Assembly: GCA_947476215.1 (NCBI GenBank)
Contig: CANJQI010000013.1
Coordinates: 1 to 49,425, forward strand
Direction: 5' to 3'
DNA length: 49,425 nucleotides
Source of the DNA: Betaproteobacteria bacterium
GTDB lineage: Bacteria; Pseudomonadota; Gammaproteobacteria; Burkholderiales; SG8-41
Part shown: positions 32,241 through 40,496 of the stretch, one piece after another
Position numbering within the stretch: position 1 is the stretch's first letter
Layout of the letters: the number at the start of each line of letters is the position of its first letter
Made by a program: the position numbers and the translations under genes
Notes under the pieces: generated by a model
Told to the model about the DNA's origin: nothing
The model's database searches: none
What the model saw: only the letters and a program-made list of their open reading frames with translations

Positions 32241-33026
32241 ATGAAACTCTGGTACCAAAGCTATACGAAGATAGGCTACGATCCGCGCTGGAAGCAGTAC
32301 GAAGACGAACTGAACAGCTATGTGCAGAAGGTGGCGCGGCCCGGCACCATTGTTCACGTCCATGGCGTCAAGACCATGGCGCCCAAGATGTTCGAGTCCG
32401 AATACCTGCAGCAACTGCATGTCGCACAGGTCATAGACAATGCGCTGCAGGCCGAACAGCAAGGCTACGATGCCTTCTGCGTCGGCGGCACGCTGGACAT
32501 CGGTCACCTCAGCCTGCGCGAAGTGCTGGATATTCCGGTGGCATTCATTGCGGAAAGCTCTTTCTATGCGGGCTGTCAGTTGGCCAGAAAATTCGGCATC
32601 GTCGCGCAAAGCGAGCAAGCGTTGAGAAGAAAATTGGAACTTGTGCGCTATCACGGACTTGAGCAACGTTGCACGCCAGGCGCTTACATGAATTCCAGCA
32701 ACCTTGAAATCATTGATCTGTTTGAAAAAAACCCGCAGCGCTTTATCGACATGTTCACAGCCGCAGCACGCACGTGCATCGCCGACGGTGCGGGCATCCT
32801 GATACCGGGCTTTGGTGCCATCAGCACCTTTTTTGGCGAACGCGGCATCCATGAAATAGACGGCATACCGATACTGGATCTCACCGCAGTGGTGATCAAG
32901 ACCGCGGAGATGCTGGTGGACTTTCAAAGCCTGGGACTCAAGCGAACACGCCTCGGCATGCACAACTACGCGTCCAAGGAAGAAATACTGGCCGCGCGCA
33001 AACTCTATGGCGCATCATCAAAGTAG
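32241..33026 (+). CDS. Asp/Glu/hydantoin racemase superfamily protein lacking catalytic Cys, copy B
   Basis: 261 residues, beginning 3 bp after copy A and similar to it throughout (MKLWYQSYTKIGYDPRWKQY against MKIWFQALSPSPNIDPRWAP). Its equivalents of the catalytic sites are FCVGGTLDIG and LIPGFGAIS. A Cys sits two residues before the usual first position, and the second Cys is absent. It keeps the shared DGIPILDLTAVVIKTAEM tail of this subgroup. The tandem pair suggests a hetero-oligomer or two related substrates. The next gene (B12-binding subunit) starts at or just after its stop. Confidence 0.88.
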   Translation: MKLWYQSYTKIGYDPRWKQYEDELNSYVQKVARPGTIVHVHGVKTMAPKMFESEYLQQLHVAQVIDNALQAEQQGYDAFCVGGTLDIGHLSLREVLDIPVAFIAESSFYAGCQLARKFGIVAQSEQALRRKLELVRYHGLEQRCTPGAYMNSSNLEIIDLFEKNPQRFIDMFTAAARTCIADGAGILIPGFGAISTFFGERGIHEIDGIPILDLTAVVIKTAEMLVDFQSLGLKRTRLGMHNYASKEEILAARKLYGASSK

Positions 33027-33048
33027 TCCTATTGACCGACCCGCCTCC

Positions 33049-33483
33049 ATGAGTTCATCCAAACCAGCCGCCGCACCGATACGCATATTGCTGGCGAAAC
33101 CGGGACTGGACGGCCATGACCGCGGCGCCAAAGTTCTGGCACTGGGCCTGCGCGATGCCGGATTTGAGGTGCTATATACAGGCCTGCATCGCACCTGCGA
33201 AGAGATAGTAACCATCGCGACCCAGGAAGACGTCGACGTGATAGGTGTGAGCATGCTATCGGGAGGACATGTTGCCGCGCTCACCGGCATCATGAATCTG
33301 CTGCGGGCGCAGGACGCCGCGGATATCCTCGTCGTTGCGGGCGGTTTCCTGCCTGACCAGGACGAAATCGCAGCAATCAAGGCACTGGGCGTACTGGATG
33401 TATTCGATACCGATACCCGCATAGAAACCGTGGTTTCCTTTCTGCGTGACGCCGTCAAGACGGCCCGTGAGCAAGCGAAGTAA
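33049..33483 (+). CDS. Cobalamin-binding small subunit of an acyl-CoA mutase
   Basis: 144 residues from the ATG at 33049; an ATG at 33007 overlapping the preceding gene is an alternative, and neither has a strong ribosome site. The protein is a lone B12 domain: IRILLAKPGLDGHDRGAKVL contains DxHxxG, whose His coordinates cobalt. DVDVIGVSMLSGGHVAALTG and ILVVAGGFLPDQDEIAAIKA follow, as in the C-terminal domain of methylmalonyl-CoA mutase and in IcmB/HcmB. It should pair with the large subunit encoded at 35362, which lacks this domain. The acyl-CoA ligase gene lies between them. Confidence 0.94.
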   Translation: MSSSKPAAAPIRILLAKPGLDGHDRGAKVLALGLRDAGFEVLYTGLHRTCEEIVTIATQEDVDVIGVSMLSGGHVAALTGIMNLLRAQDAADILVVAGGFLPDQDEIAAIKALGVLDVFDTDTRIETVVSFLRDAVKTAREQAK

Positions 33484-33488
33484 TCGAC

Positions 33489-35150
33489 ATGCCGATCGCA
33501 ACCATACTGACCCCCGAGCTCATCGAGCGATATACCAGGAGCGGACATTGGGGAAGCCGCATCTGGCCTGACTACATAGATGCCACCGCCGATGCCGCCC
33601 CGGACCGTCTCGCCGTCATCGATACCGCAGGCGTACTCACCTACCGCGAATTGCGCCGGCTGATAGACCGGCTGGCGCTGCACCTGATCGATCTGGGTGT
33701 CAAAAAAGAACAACGATTCGGCATTCAACTGCCGAACTGGCGTGAATTCATACTCATGCGCTTTGCGCTTGCCAAGATAGGTGCCGTATCCGTGCCGCTG
33801 CCGATAGACTGGCGCGAAAAGGAAGTCGAGTATGTGCTATCGACAACCGAGGCGGTCGGTGTCCTGGCACCGGCGACGTTTGGCAAGCGCAACTACCTGC
33901 AGGAACATCGCGGCATGCAGGCTTCCTTCCCCGGCATGCGACTGCGGCTGGTGGCGCGCAGCACGGAAGGCCGTGGCGACGGATGGCTGCCGCTGGACGA
34001 CATGCTAAACGATGCGATCGAAAATCGGCGCTCGGTTGATTCACTGGCCGCCGTGCGTCCCGACGCGAACGAGGTTGACGTCATCGTGCCGACATCAGGC
34101 AGCAGCGCCGCGCCCAAACTCGTGGTACGCACGCCGAATTGTTTTCTGGCGACCACGAAACAGTTTACCGACCATCGCGGCTTGCTGAGCGGCCAGGACA
34201 TCATGGCGGGGTTGGCCCCGATTACACGAGGCATGGGATATTACGTCGGCGTGGCGTCGCCGGTCGTCACCGGCAGCACCATGGCGCTGCTTGAAAAATT
34301 CTCGCCTGAAGATGCGCTCGACTGGTTGGCGAAGACCAAAGCCACGATGGCTGTTGCGGTACCCACGCAGTTGATCAAAATGCTGCAGGTCCCGCACTTC
34401 GAGAAATACGATTTGAGCGCACTCAAGATGATAGTCAATGGTGGCGCGGCCATCCCGCCCGGCGTCGCCGCCGAAGCCGAACGGCGCTTTGGATGTGTCG
34501 TGCTGAGCGCATATGGTTCGGTGGAAGGCGCCACCCCTGTCTGCACAGCGGCCTCGGACCCGCCGCAAAAACGATATACCACGGTAGGCAGGGTCATGCC
34601 CGGCATGGAACTTCGTATCGTGGATGATCAGGGTCGACAAACCACGCTCGGCAACCCCGGCGAAGTTGTTTATCAGGGCCCTGGCGTCTCGCTGGGTTTC
34701 TGGCGCAATCCCGACGCTTACCGCGAACTGTTAGACAGGGATGGCTGGTTCCGGACGGGCGATCTCGGTGTTCTCGACGCGGACGGCTTTCTGACCATCG
34801 TCGGGCGCAAAAAAGAAATCATCATCCGCGGCGGCATCAATATCAGTCCCGCCGAGGTTGAAGGCCTGCTGCAGGAATGCCCCGGCGTCAGTCAGGTCGC
34901 CGTCGTCAAGATGCCCGATCCGACACTAGGCGAGCGTTGTTGCGCCTATATCGTACCCACTGCGGGCGCATCGATTTCCGTGGATGTCCTGGCGCGCTTC
35001 CTGGATGCGCGCGGCGTCGCGAAATACAAATTTCCGGAGCGCGTCGAAGTCCGCGATGAATTACCTTTGACGCCCGACGGCGGCAAGGTGCTGAAACGCG
35101 CGCTTGAAGATGACATTACCGCGCTGCTGCAGCGCGAGGGCGTCATTTGA
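33489..35150 (+). CDS. Acyl-CoA synthetase (AMP-forming ligase)
   Basis: 553 residues of the ANL superfamily. Visible are the N-terminal YIDATADAAPDRLAVIDTAG and LTYRELRRLIDRLA, VLSAYGSVEGATPV (A5-like), GWFRTGDLGVLDADGFLTIV (A7/A8), GRKKEIIIRGGINISPAEVE and the C-terminal PDGGKVLKRAL with catalytic Lys533. The P-loop is PTSGSSAAPKLVVRTPN (201 onward) rather than the usual TSGTTGxPKGVxxTH, though its Lys is kept. The ligase sits between the two mutase subunit genes, so it probably makes the CoA ester of the acid that the mutase rearranges, as in the 2-hydroxyisobutyrate pathway. Substrate unknown. Confidence 0.92.
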   Translation: MPIATILTPELIERYTRSGHWGSRIWPDYIDATADAAPDRLAVIDTAGVLTYRELRRLIDRLALHLIDLGVKKEQRFGIQLPNWREFILMRFALAKIGAVSVPLPIDWREKEVEYVLSTTEAVGVLAPATFGKRNYLQEHRGMQASFPGMRLRLVARSTEGRGDGWLPLDDMLNDAIENRRSVDSLAAVRPDANEVDVIVPTSGSSAAPKLVVRTPNCFLATTKQFTDHRGLLSGQDIMAGLAPITRGMGYYVGVASPVVTGSTMALLEKFSPEDALDWLAKTKATMAVAVPTQLIKMLQVPHFEKYDLSALKMIVNGGAAIPPGVAAEAERRFGCVVLSAYGSVEGATPVCTAASDPPQKRYTTVGRVMPGMELRIVDDQGRQTTLGNPGEVVYQGPGVSLGFWRNPDAYRELLDRDGWFRTGDLGVLDADGFLTIVGRKKEIIIRGGINISPAEVEGLLQECPGVSQVAVVKMPDPTLGERCCAYIVPTAGASISVDVLARFLDARGVAKYKFPERVEVRDELPLTPDGGKVLKRALEDDITALLQREGVI

Positions 35151-35214
35151 TGATCATCGCCGCGTCGTGTTGTTGAGTCTTCCCGAGTTCATGACACATA
35201 TTCGTACACCTTTG

Positions 35215-35298
35215 GTCGTCCCGGCGAACGCCGGGACCCAGCAACATATGGAGAAACCGCGGGAAACCATCTGGATTCCGGTTTTCACCGGCATGACG
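35215..35298. repeat. Palindromic intergenic repeat (REP/mini-element-like)
   Basis: The left end CGTCCCGGCGAACGCCGGGA forms a local hairpin (CCCGGCG/CGCCGGG). The right end contains CCGGTTTTCACCGG, and the two ends are imperfect inverted copies (..GGGACCCAG and CTGGATTCC..., GGCATGACG). This GTCxTxCCGGCGAAxGCCGG...CTGGATTCC layout is common among dispersed intergenic repeats of beta- and gammaproteobacteria. Only one copy is in the window. It occupies the gap between the ligase and the mutase large subunit. Confidence 0.65.
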
Positions 35299-35361
35299 AG
35301 TGCCCATCATGAATTTGGCAAAAACCAATAGTCACCGCGACAACGCCGAACAGGAGCACTC

Positions 35362-37047
35362 ATGTATTCAGAAGAATTCCTCGATAAGTTAAGAACACAG
35401 GTCACCGACTGGGAGTCGCGGCACACCAAGGAGTTCGCCTCGGAACAAAAATCCGAGTTCACCAATGACTCGCACATTCCACTAAAGCGCGTCTATACCC
35501 CGCTCGATCTCGCCGACCGGAAAGTCGACTATTGCGCCGATCTCGGAATGCCTGGTGAGTTCCCTTACACGCGCGGCATCACCTCCACCATGTACCGGTC
35601 GCAACCGTGGCTGATACGTCAATACGCGGGCTTCTCCAAGGCCGCCGAAACCAACAAGCTGTTCAAGACCATGATCAAACAGGGTCAAACCGCCTTGTCG
35701 CTCGCGTTCGACCTTCCTACGCAGCTGGGGCTGGATTCCGATGATCCGCGCGCACGCGGAGAAGTCGGCAAAGTCGGGCTGACCATCAATTCATTTCAGG
35801 ACTGGGAAACGGTATTCGACGGCATCGAAGTCGGCTCGATCTTCGTAAATTCCGTCTCCAACGCGCAAGCCGTAGTCACGCTCGCCATGCACGTCGGCAT
35901 GGCAAAGAAGCAAGGCAAGGACCCGCGCACGCTCAAGGGCAGTCTGCAGAACGACATCCTGAAGGAATACATCTGTCGCGGAAACTACATTTACCCGGTC
36001 AAACACGGAATGCGCCTGGCGGCCGACAGCTTCATGTACTGTATGGAACACCTGCCCGCGTATTTCCCGGTCAACATGGGCCAGTACCACCTGTCTGAAG
36101 CGGGCGCCAGCCTCGTACACGAAGCGGCGTTCGGACTCGGCATAGCCATCGCCTACATGGATGAAGTCGTGCGCCGCGGCGGCGACATCGATCGATTCGC
36201 ATCAAGATTTTCTTTTGTCATCTCGCAGGACCACACCGACTTCTTCGGCGAGATCGCAAAATTCCGCGCCCAGCGCCGCATTTTTGCCCGCACCGTACGC
36301 GATCGCTACGGCGCGAAGAACCCCGAATCGATGATGATGCGCGTGCTGAGCACCAACGGCGGCTCCACCATGTGCCGTCCGCATCCGATCGATAACCAGT
36401 CGCGCAATGCAATCGCCTGCATCATCGCGGCGTTGTCGGGAGCGCAGTTCATCGGCCTGCGCACCATGGACGAAGTACTCGGCATCCCCAGCGAGGAATC
36501 AACACTGGCGTCGATCCGCACTCAGCTCATCGTCGGCAACGAAGCCAACCTGACCAGCGTCGTGGATCCGCTTGGCGGCTCGTACTATCTCGAAACCCTG
36601 ACCGCCGAAATGGAGGAACAGATACAGGCTGAACTGAAGCGCATCGATGACATGGGTGGCATGGTCAACGCCATCGAGTCCGGGTACATACAGCGCACCA
36701 TTTCCGACGACGCTTACCGGCAGCAGCAGCAGTTCGAGTCAGGCGAGCTCGTGCGCGTCGGCGTCAACAAGTTCGTATCCGAGAAAAAAGAACCGCACAA
36801 AATGAAACCGTACGTCGTGGACCCCGCCGACGAGATCGCGCAGACACGGGCGCTCGCTGCATTGCGCAAGTCGCGAGATGGTCAGCGAGTCAACGATGCG
36901 ATCGCCAATCTGCGCAAGGTGGCGGCGACGGACGAAAACGTAATGCCCTCGATTATCGCGGCCGTGGAGGCTTACGCGACGATGGGCGAAATTTGCGGCG
37001 CGCTCAAGGAAGTGTTTGGGGAGTACCGGGCGCCGGGACTATTTTGA
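35362..37047 (+). CDS. Methylmalonyl-CoA-mutase-type large subunit (no B12 domain)
   Basis: 561 residues, CAGGAG before the ATG. The length and the end at KEVFGEYRAPGLF show a two-subunit mutase whose B12 domain is separate (33049). Active-site residues aligned by motif to Propionibacterium mutase are IRQYAGF (Tyr88, equivalent to Tyr89), ICRGNYIYP (Arg206, equivalent to Arg207) and GQYH (His243, equivalent to His244). In isobutyryl- and 2-hydroxyisobutyryl-CoA mutases the Tyr is Phe or Ile and the Arg is Gln, so this enzyme looks built for a CoA ester with a free carboxylate, such as methylmalonyl- or a related malonyl-CoA. One nearby difference is GLDSD for the usual GYDSD (Leu124). No MeaB-type chaperone gene is in the window. 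Confidence 0.95.
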   Translation: MYSEEFLDKLRTQVTDWESRHTKEFASEQKSEFTNDSHIPLKRVYTPLDLADRKVDYCADLGMPGEFPYTRGITSTMYRSQPWLIRQYAGFSKAAETNKLFKTMIKQGQTALSLAFDLPTQLGLDSDDPRARGEVGKVGLTINSFQDWETVFDGIEVGSIFVNSVSNAQAVVTLAMHVGMAKKQGKDPRTLKGSLQNDILKEYICRGNYIYPVKHGMRLAADSFMYCMEHLPAYFPVNMGQYHLSEAGASLVHEAAFGLGIAIAYMDEVVRRGGDIDRFASRFSFVISQDHTDFFGEIAKFRAQRRIFARTVRDRYGAKNPESMMMRVLSTNGGSTMCRPHPIDNQSRNAIACIIAALSGAQFIGLRTMDEVLGIPSEESTLASIRTQLIVGNEANLTSVVDPLGGSYYLETLTAEMEEQIQAELKRIDDMGGMVNAIESGYIQRTISDDAYRQQQQFESGELVRVGVNKFVSEKKEPHKMKPYVVDPADEIAQTRALAALRKSRDGQRVNDAIANLRKVAATDENVMPSIIAAVEAYATMGEICGALKEVFGEYRAPGLF

Positions 37048-37062
37048 CGATACAGAAACAGG

Positions 37063-38157
37063 CTATGCAACACGCAGTTTCTCGACAAGTTGCATATCCG
37101 GATCGAGACCCAGTCCTGATCCCTGAGGAATCATGATCTCGCCGTTCTTCGGATGCATCGCATCTCCAAACGGATTGTCTTCAAAGGCGCAGTAGGAACG
37201 CTCTATCCACGTCTGCCGCGTGGACGCCGCGCACACATGGACCGACGCCAGGAAGCCCGGACCGAAATAGGGCGAGTGCGGCACCACCGGAACCGCAAAA
37301 CTCTCTGCCAGCGCGAAAATTTTGCGCAGCTCGCTGATGCCGCCGACCTTGGTGACGCTGGGCTGCGCATAACTGAGCGCGCCCGCCTCAAATAACCTTT
37401 TGAATTCAAACAGATTTGAGACGTTCTCTCCAGCGGCCACAGGGATGCTGCTTACGGAACGCAACCGCACCAGACCCGCGTGGTCGTCAGGCGGATAAAG
37501 CGGTTCCTCTATCCACGTCAGATTCAAGTCCGCGAGTCGCCGCGACATCGCTATCGCCTCTTCGAGTTGCCAGGCACAAACGCAATCAACCATGATGGGA
37601 ACATCCGGACCGGCCTCGCGCCGGGCAGCGCGGATGATGTCGGGGTTGCTTTCATGCAGCTTGATGAGCCGGTAGCCGCGATCAAGCGCCTGCCGCAGAT
37701 GCTGGTTCACTGCTGCGGACTCCCCATAGCGCAGCAGGCTTGCATACGCAGGAATCGAACTGCGTGCGCTTCCTCCCAGCATGCGGTACAGCGGAAGACC
37801 GGCACGCTTGCCGGCAAGATCCCACAGTGCGATGTCGATCGCCGACATCGCAAACACGATCGGGCCGCTGCGACCGCAATTAAAGAGGCCGCGATACAGG
37901 CTGTGCATCAGATCCGGAATCTGGGTAGGGTCGCGCCCTATGCAGCGTGGTGCGATGACGTGCTTTATGGCGGCGTGCGTTGCCATCCAACCCGTATTCG
38001 CGAACGCCTCTCCGAATCCGCTTAAACCATCGTCCGTATCCACACGCACCATCACCGTGTACGTGTCGCGTTTGACTTCGCCGCTCGCCATCGGCTGCGC
38101 GCCGTCGAGCTTGAGCGCCATTCTGATCAGGATGGCTTCGATGTGAGTGATCTTCAT
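37063..38157 (-). CDS. Mandelate racemase/muconate lactonising enzyme family protein (enolase superfamily)
   Basis: 364 residues from the ATG at 38157, one base after the stop of the Bug gene, so translation is probably coupled. Capping domain plus barrel: metal ligands Asp191 (MVDCVCAW), Glu217 (WIEEPL) and Glu244 (AAGENV). The base motif is Lys166-Leu-His168 instead of the common K-x-K. His294 (VVPHSPYFGPG) is present, but the Asp that normally pairs with it in the QPD..RxGG strand is Ser (QPSVTKVGG). Members are acid-sugar dehydratases, racemases and cycloisomerases. This constellation does not match a class I can name. The Bug partner may import its substrate. Confidence 0.92.
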   Translation of the reverse strand: MKITHIEAILIRMALKLDGAQPMASGEVKRDTYTVMVRVDTDDGLSGFGEAFANTGWMATHAAIKHVIAPRCIGRDPTQIPDLMHSLYRGLFNCGRSGPIVFAMSAIDIALWDLAGKRAGLPLYRMLGGSARSSIPAYASLLRYGESAAVNQHLRQALDRGYRLIKLHESNPDIIRAARREAGPDVPIMVDCVCAWQLEEAIAMSRRLADLNLTWIEEPLYPPDDHAGLVRLRSVSSIPVAAGENVSNLFEFKRLFEAGALSYAQPSVTKVGGISELRKIFALAESFAVPVVPHSPYFGPGFLASVHVCAASTRQTWIERSYCAFEDNPFGDAMHPKNGEIMIPQGSGLGLDPDMQLVEKLRVA

Positions 38158-38158
38158 G

Positions 38159-39145
38159 CTATCCGCCTTTGATACCGACATCCTTGATGAGCTTGCCCCA
38201 CTTGGCGATATCGGATTTGATGATGGCCGCGAATTCTTCCGGCGAATTCGCGACGATCTCGGCACCGGCGTTGAAAAACTTTTCCTTGGCCTCGGGCTTA
38301 CGCAGATACCGAACCACTTCCTGATTCAGCCGCTGAGTGATGGCTCTCGGCGTTTTCGCTGGAGCCCACATGCCATAAATCGCACCGGATTCATATCCAG
38401 GTACACCCGAAGCCGCCACTGTCGGCAGGCCGGGGACCATGGCGCTCTGCTCAGCGCTGGTTACCGCGAGCGCGCGCAGCTTGCCTGACTTCACATGCGG
38501 CATCACCAGACTGACGTCGCCGATCACCATGTGGACTTCGCCGGTGATCAAACCGGTTACCTGCGGTGCGTTCCCTTTGTAAGGCACATGAACTATGTTC
38601 ACGCCCGCCATGGATTTGAGCAACTCACCGGCGAGATGTCCCGCACCGCCTGTGGCGCCCGAGCCATAGTTCAACTGGCCCGGTTTTGCCTTGGCAAGGG
38701 CGATCAATTCCTTGACCGAGCTCGCGGCCACCGACGGATGCACAACGAGAACGGTGACCGTGCGCACCAACACCGTAATCGGCGAAAAGTCCTTCATCGC
38801 ATCGTACGGCGCCTTTTGCAACAGCGCGGTGATCCACAGATTGCCACCCGTAACCAGCAATGTATATCCGTCAGCGGGCGTCTTGGACACAATTTCCCCA
38901 GGAATCAAGCCTCCGCCTCGGTTATCCACGACCACAGTCTGCCCCAGGGGACCGGAAATTCCTTGTACGGTAAGGCGTGCGAGTACGTCAGCGGCGCCGC
39001 CGGCCAGCCCCGTAACAAGGCGTATGGGCTTGTTCGGATAGTTGGGCTCCGCGCCAGACGACGCGGCGCGCGCATCTATCGCACCGGTGCATAGAACCAT
39101 TGCGCCTGCGAACCATGATATTGCGACATGTCTCGGTGATTTCAT
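38159..39145 (-). CDS. Bug/TctC-family periplasmic substrate-binding protein (6 of 9)
   Basis: 328 residues from the ATG at 39145, with GGGGAA upstream; longer frames lack a signal peptide at their start. The leader ends AIDARAAS, followed by NYPNKPIRLVTGLAGGAADV. Other marks are PLGQTVVVDNRGGG, PADGYTLLVTGGNLWITALL, HPSVAASSVKELIALAKAKP, LNYGSGATGGAGHLAGELLK and final KLIKDVGIKGG. The stop is two bases from the enolase-superfamily start, indicating a receptor/enzyme pair. Confidence 0.95.
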   Translation of the reverse strand: MKSPRHVAISWFAGAMVLCTGAIDARAASSGAEPNYPNKPIRLVTGLAGGAADVLARLTVQGISGPLGQTVVVDNRGGGLIPGEIVSKTPADGYTLLVTGGNLWITALLQKAPYDAMKDFSPITVLVRTVTVLVVHPSVAASSVKELIALAKAKPGQLNYGSGATGGAGHLAGELLKSMAGVNIVHVPYKGNAPQVTGLITGEVHMVIGDVSLVMPHVKSGKLRALAVTSAEQSAMVPGLPTVAASGVPGYESGAIYGMWAPAKTPRAITQRLNQEVVRYLRKPEAKEKFFNAGAEIVANSPEEFAAIIKSDIAKWGKLIKDVGIKGG

Positions 39146-39185
39146 CAATTCCCCAGTCATCAAGGCCGGCAGGACATCATCGCCA

Positions 39186-39599
39186 TCAATGTCCCGCAAG
39201 TCCGCGTTGCACGGCGCGCAGTATGTCAAAGCGTGTGATCGCACCCACGATGCGCCCCTCCTCCACTACCGGAAACCGGCGCACTTTTGCCGACATGAAC
39301 AAACCTGCCGCATAGTAAATGTCCATCGTCGGCGGTATGGTCTGCACATCGGAACTCATGAAATCCCTCACCTTGCCCTTCGGAGCATCGTGGTCTGGGC
39401 CGCCCAGAGTCAGTATCTTCAGGCAGTCAAACTCCGTGAGCATGCCTACGAGTTCACCTTTGGCGCCAGTCACAATCGCGCCCGTGACCCGCTTTTCGAG
39501 CAGGAAATCCACAGCTTCCATGATGTCGGTATCAGGTGACAACGTTTCGACGTATTTGTCCATGAATTCCCGGACGGTAGGTAGACGGCGTACGTTCAT
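39186..39599 (-). CDS. Tandem CBS-domain protein
   Basis: 137 residues, strong AAGGGGG before the ATG. There are two CBS motifs: LSPDTDIMEAVDFLLEKRVT, then GAIVTGAKGELVGMLTEFDC (first), and IPPTMDIYYAAGLFMSAKVR, then RFPVVEEGRIVGAITRFDIL (second). Such free-standing CBS pairs bind adenosine nucleotides such as AMP, ATP or SAM and regulate partner proteins. The partner is unknown. It is cotranscribed with the racemase-like and flavoprotein genes upstream. Confidence 0.93.
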   Translation of the reverse strand: MNVRRLPTVREFMDKYVETLSPDTDIMEAVDFLLEKRVTGAIVTGAKGELVGMLTEFDCLKILTLGGPDHDAPKGKVRDFMSSDVQTIPPTMDIYYAAGLFMSAKVRRFPVVEEGRIVGAITRFDILRAVQRGLAGH

Positions 39600-39660
39600 G
39601 GTGACCCCCTTTGCGATGCCCGCGCCTATGCGGGCTCATGTCCAATCGGCGATTTTGTCT

Positions 39661-40437
39661 CTACTCTATCCCATACAGCTTGCGGGTCGCGGCCAGCAAA
39701 TCCTTGGGCTGCGGCGCATAGGCACCCATGCCGTCCCTGTCTATCCCCATGTGATGCAGGTCCACCATGAACTCAGCCATTTTGACCAGCGTCCCCTGCG
39801 AGTCCAGAACGCGCACGCCGCCCAGACTCTTGATGCCCTGCTCAATAAGCAGCATGGTGATGGGGTTGCCGGCCGTTATCAATACGTTGGCACCTTGCAA
39901 CGCCACCTTTTTGGCCTCCGCTTCCAGCACACTGATAACGGGTTGCGGATCCTTGAAGGCCTTGCTGAGTTCGGTCGGAGTCAACTCCACCGATCCGCCC
40001 GCGGTTACCCTGTCATGAAAACCGTACGCCCTCGCCTTCTCATTAAGGCGACCGAGCAACACTTCGCTATAGCTGAGAAAGGCAATTTTCGGCGCAATCA
40101 GTGAAGCAACATGCAGCGCATTTTCAACGGGAAAAATGACCGGAATGCTGACAGCCTCGCGAATCTCAAGAAAGCCATAATCCTGCATGCCCAGTTGAAC
40201 GAATGCATCGTAGCCTTCGCGTTCGGCGCGAACCGCGGCTTCAATTATCTGCGATGTATGCAGGAACACATCGTATTGATAGCTTCGAGTTCTGCCACTG
40301 AAAACCTGCGTGCCGTGCAGACTGATGCTGGTGCCCGGTCTTGCAACCCGCTTGAAATGTTTTTCGAGCGACTGCTCGTAGTCATTCCACAGCGGATTGA
40401 CTCCCATGTCCGTGCAGCTTTGAAACCAGAGTTTCAT
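39661..40437 (-). CDS. Asp/Glu/hydantoin racemase superfamily protein lacking catalytic Cys, copy C
   Basis: 258 residues from the ATG at 40437 (MKLWFQSCTDMGVNPLWNDY, the same start as copies A and B). At the catalytic positions it reads VQLGMQDYG and LITAGNPI, so no Cys at either site; the second loop also differs from the PGF of copies A and B. Other shared marks are REAVSIPVIFPVENALHVAS and the C-terminal LDSQGTLVKMAEFMVDL. It is encoded between the CBS gene and the TcuA-like flavoprotein. It is a third, more distant member of the same unusual subgroup in one window. Confidence 0.86.
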   Translation of the reverse strand: MKLWFQSCTDMGVNPLWNDYEQSLEKHFKRVARPGTSISLHGTQVFSGRTRSYQYDVFLHTSQIIEAAVRAEREGYDAFVQLGMQDYGFLEIREAVSIPVIFPVENALHVASLIAPKIAFLSYSEVLLGRLNEKARAYGFHDRVTAGGSVELTPTELSKAFKDPQPVISVLEAEAKKVALQGANVLITAGNPITMLLIEQGIKSLGGVRVLDSQGTLVKMAEFMVDLHHMGIDRDGMGAYAPQPKDLLAATRKLYGIE

Positions 40438-40496
40438 GTCGTCAGCCTTTTCGCATCCGGTGCAAATCGTTGCGACTGCATTCAATCAGACGCACG

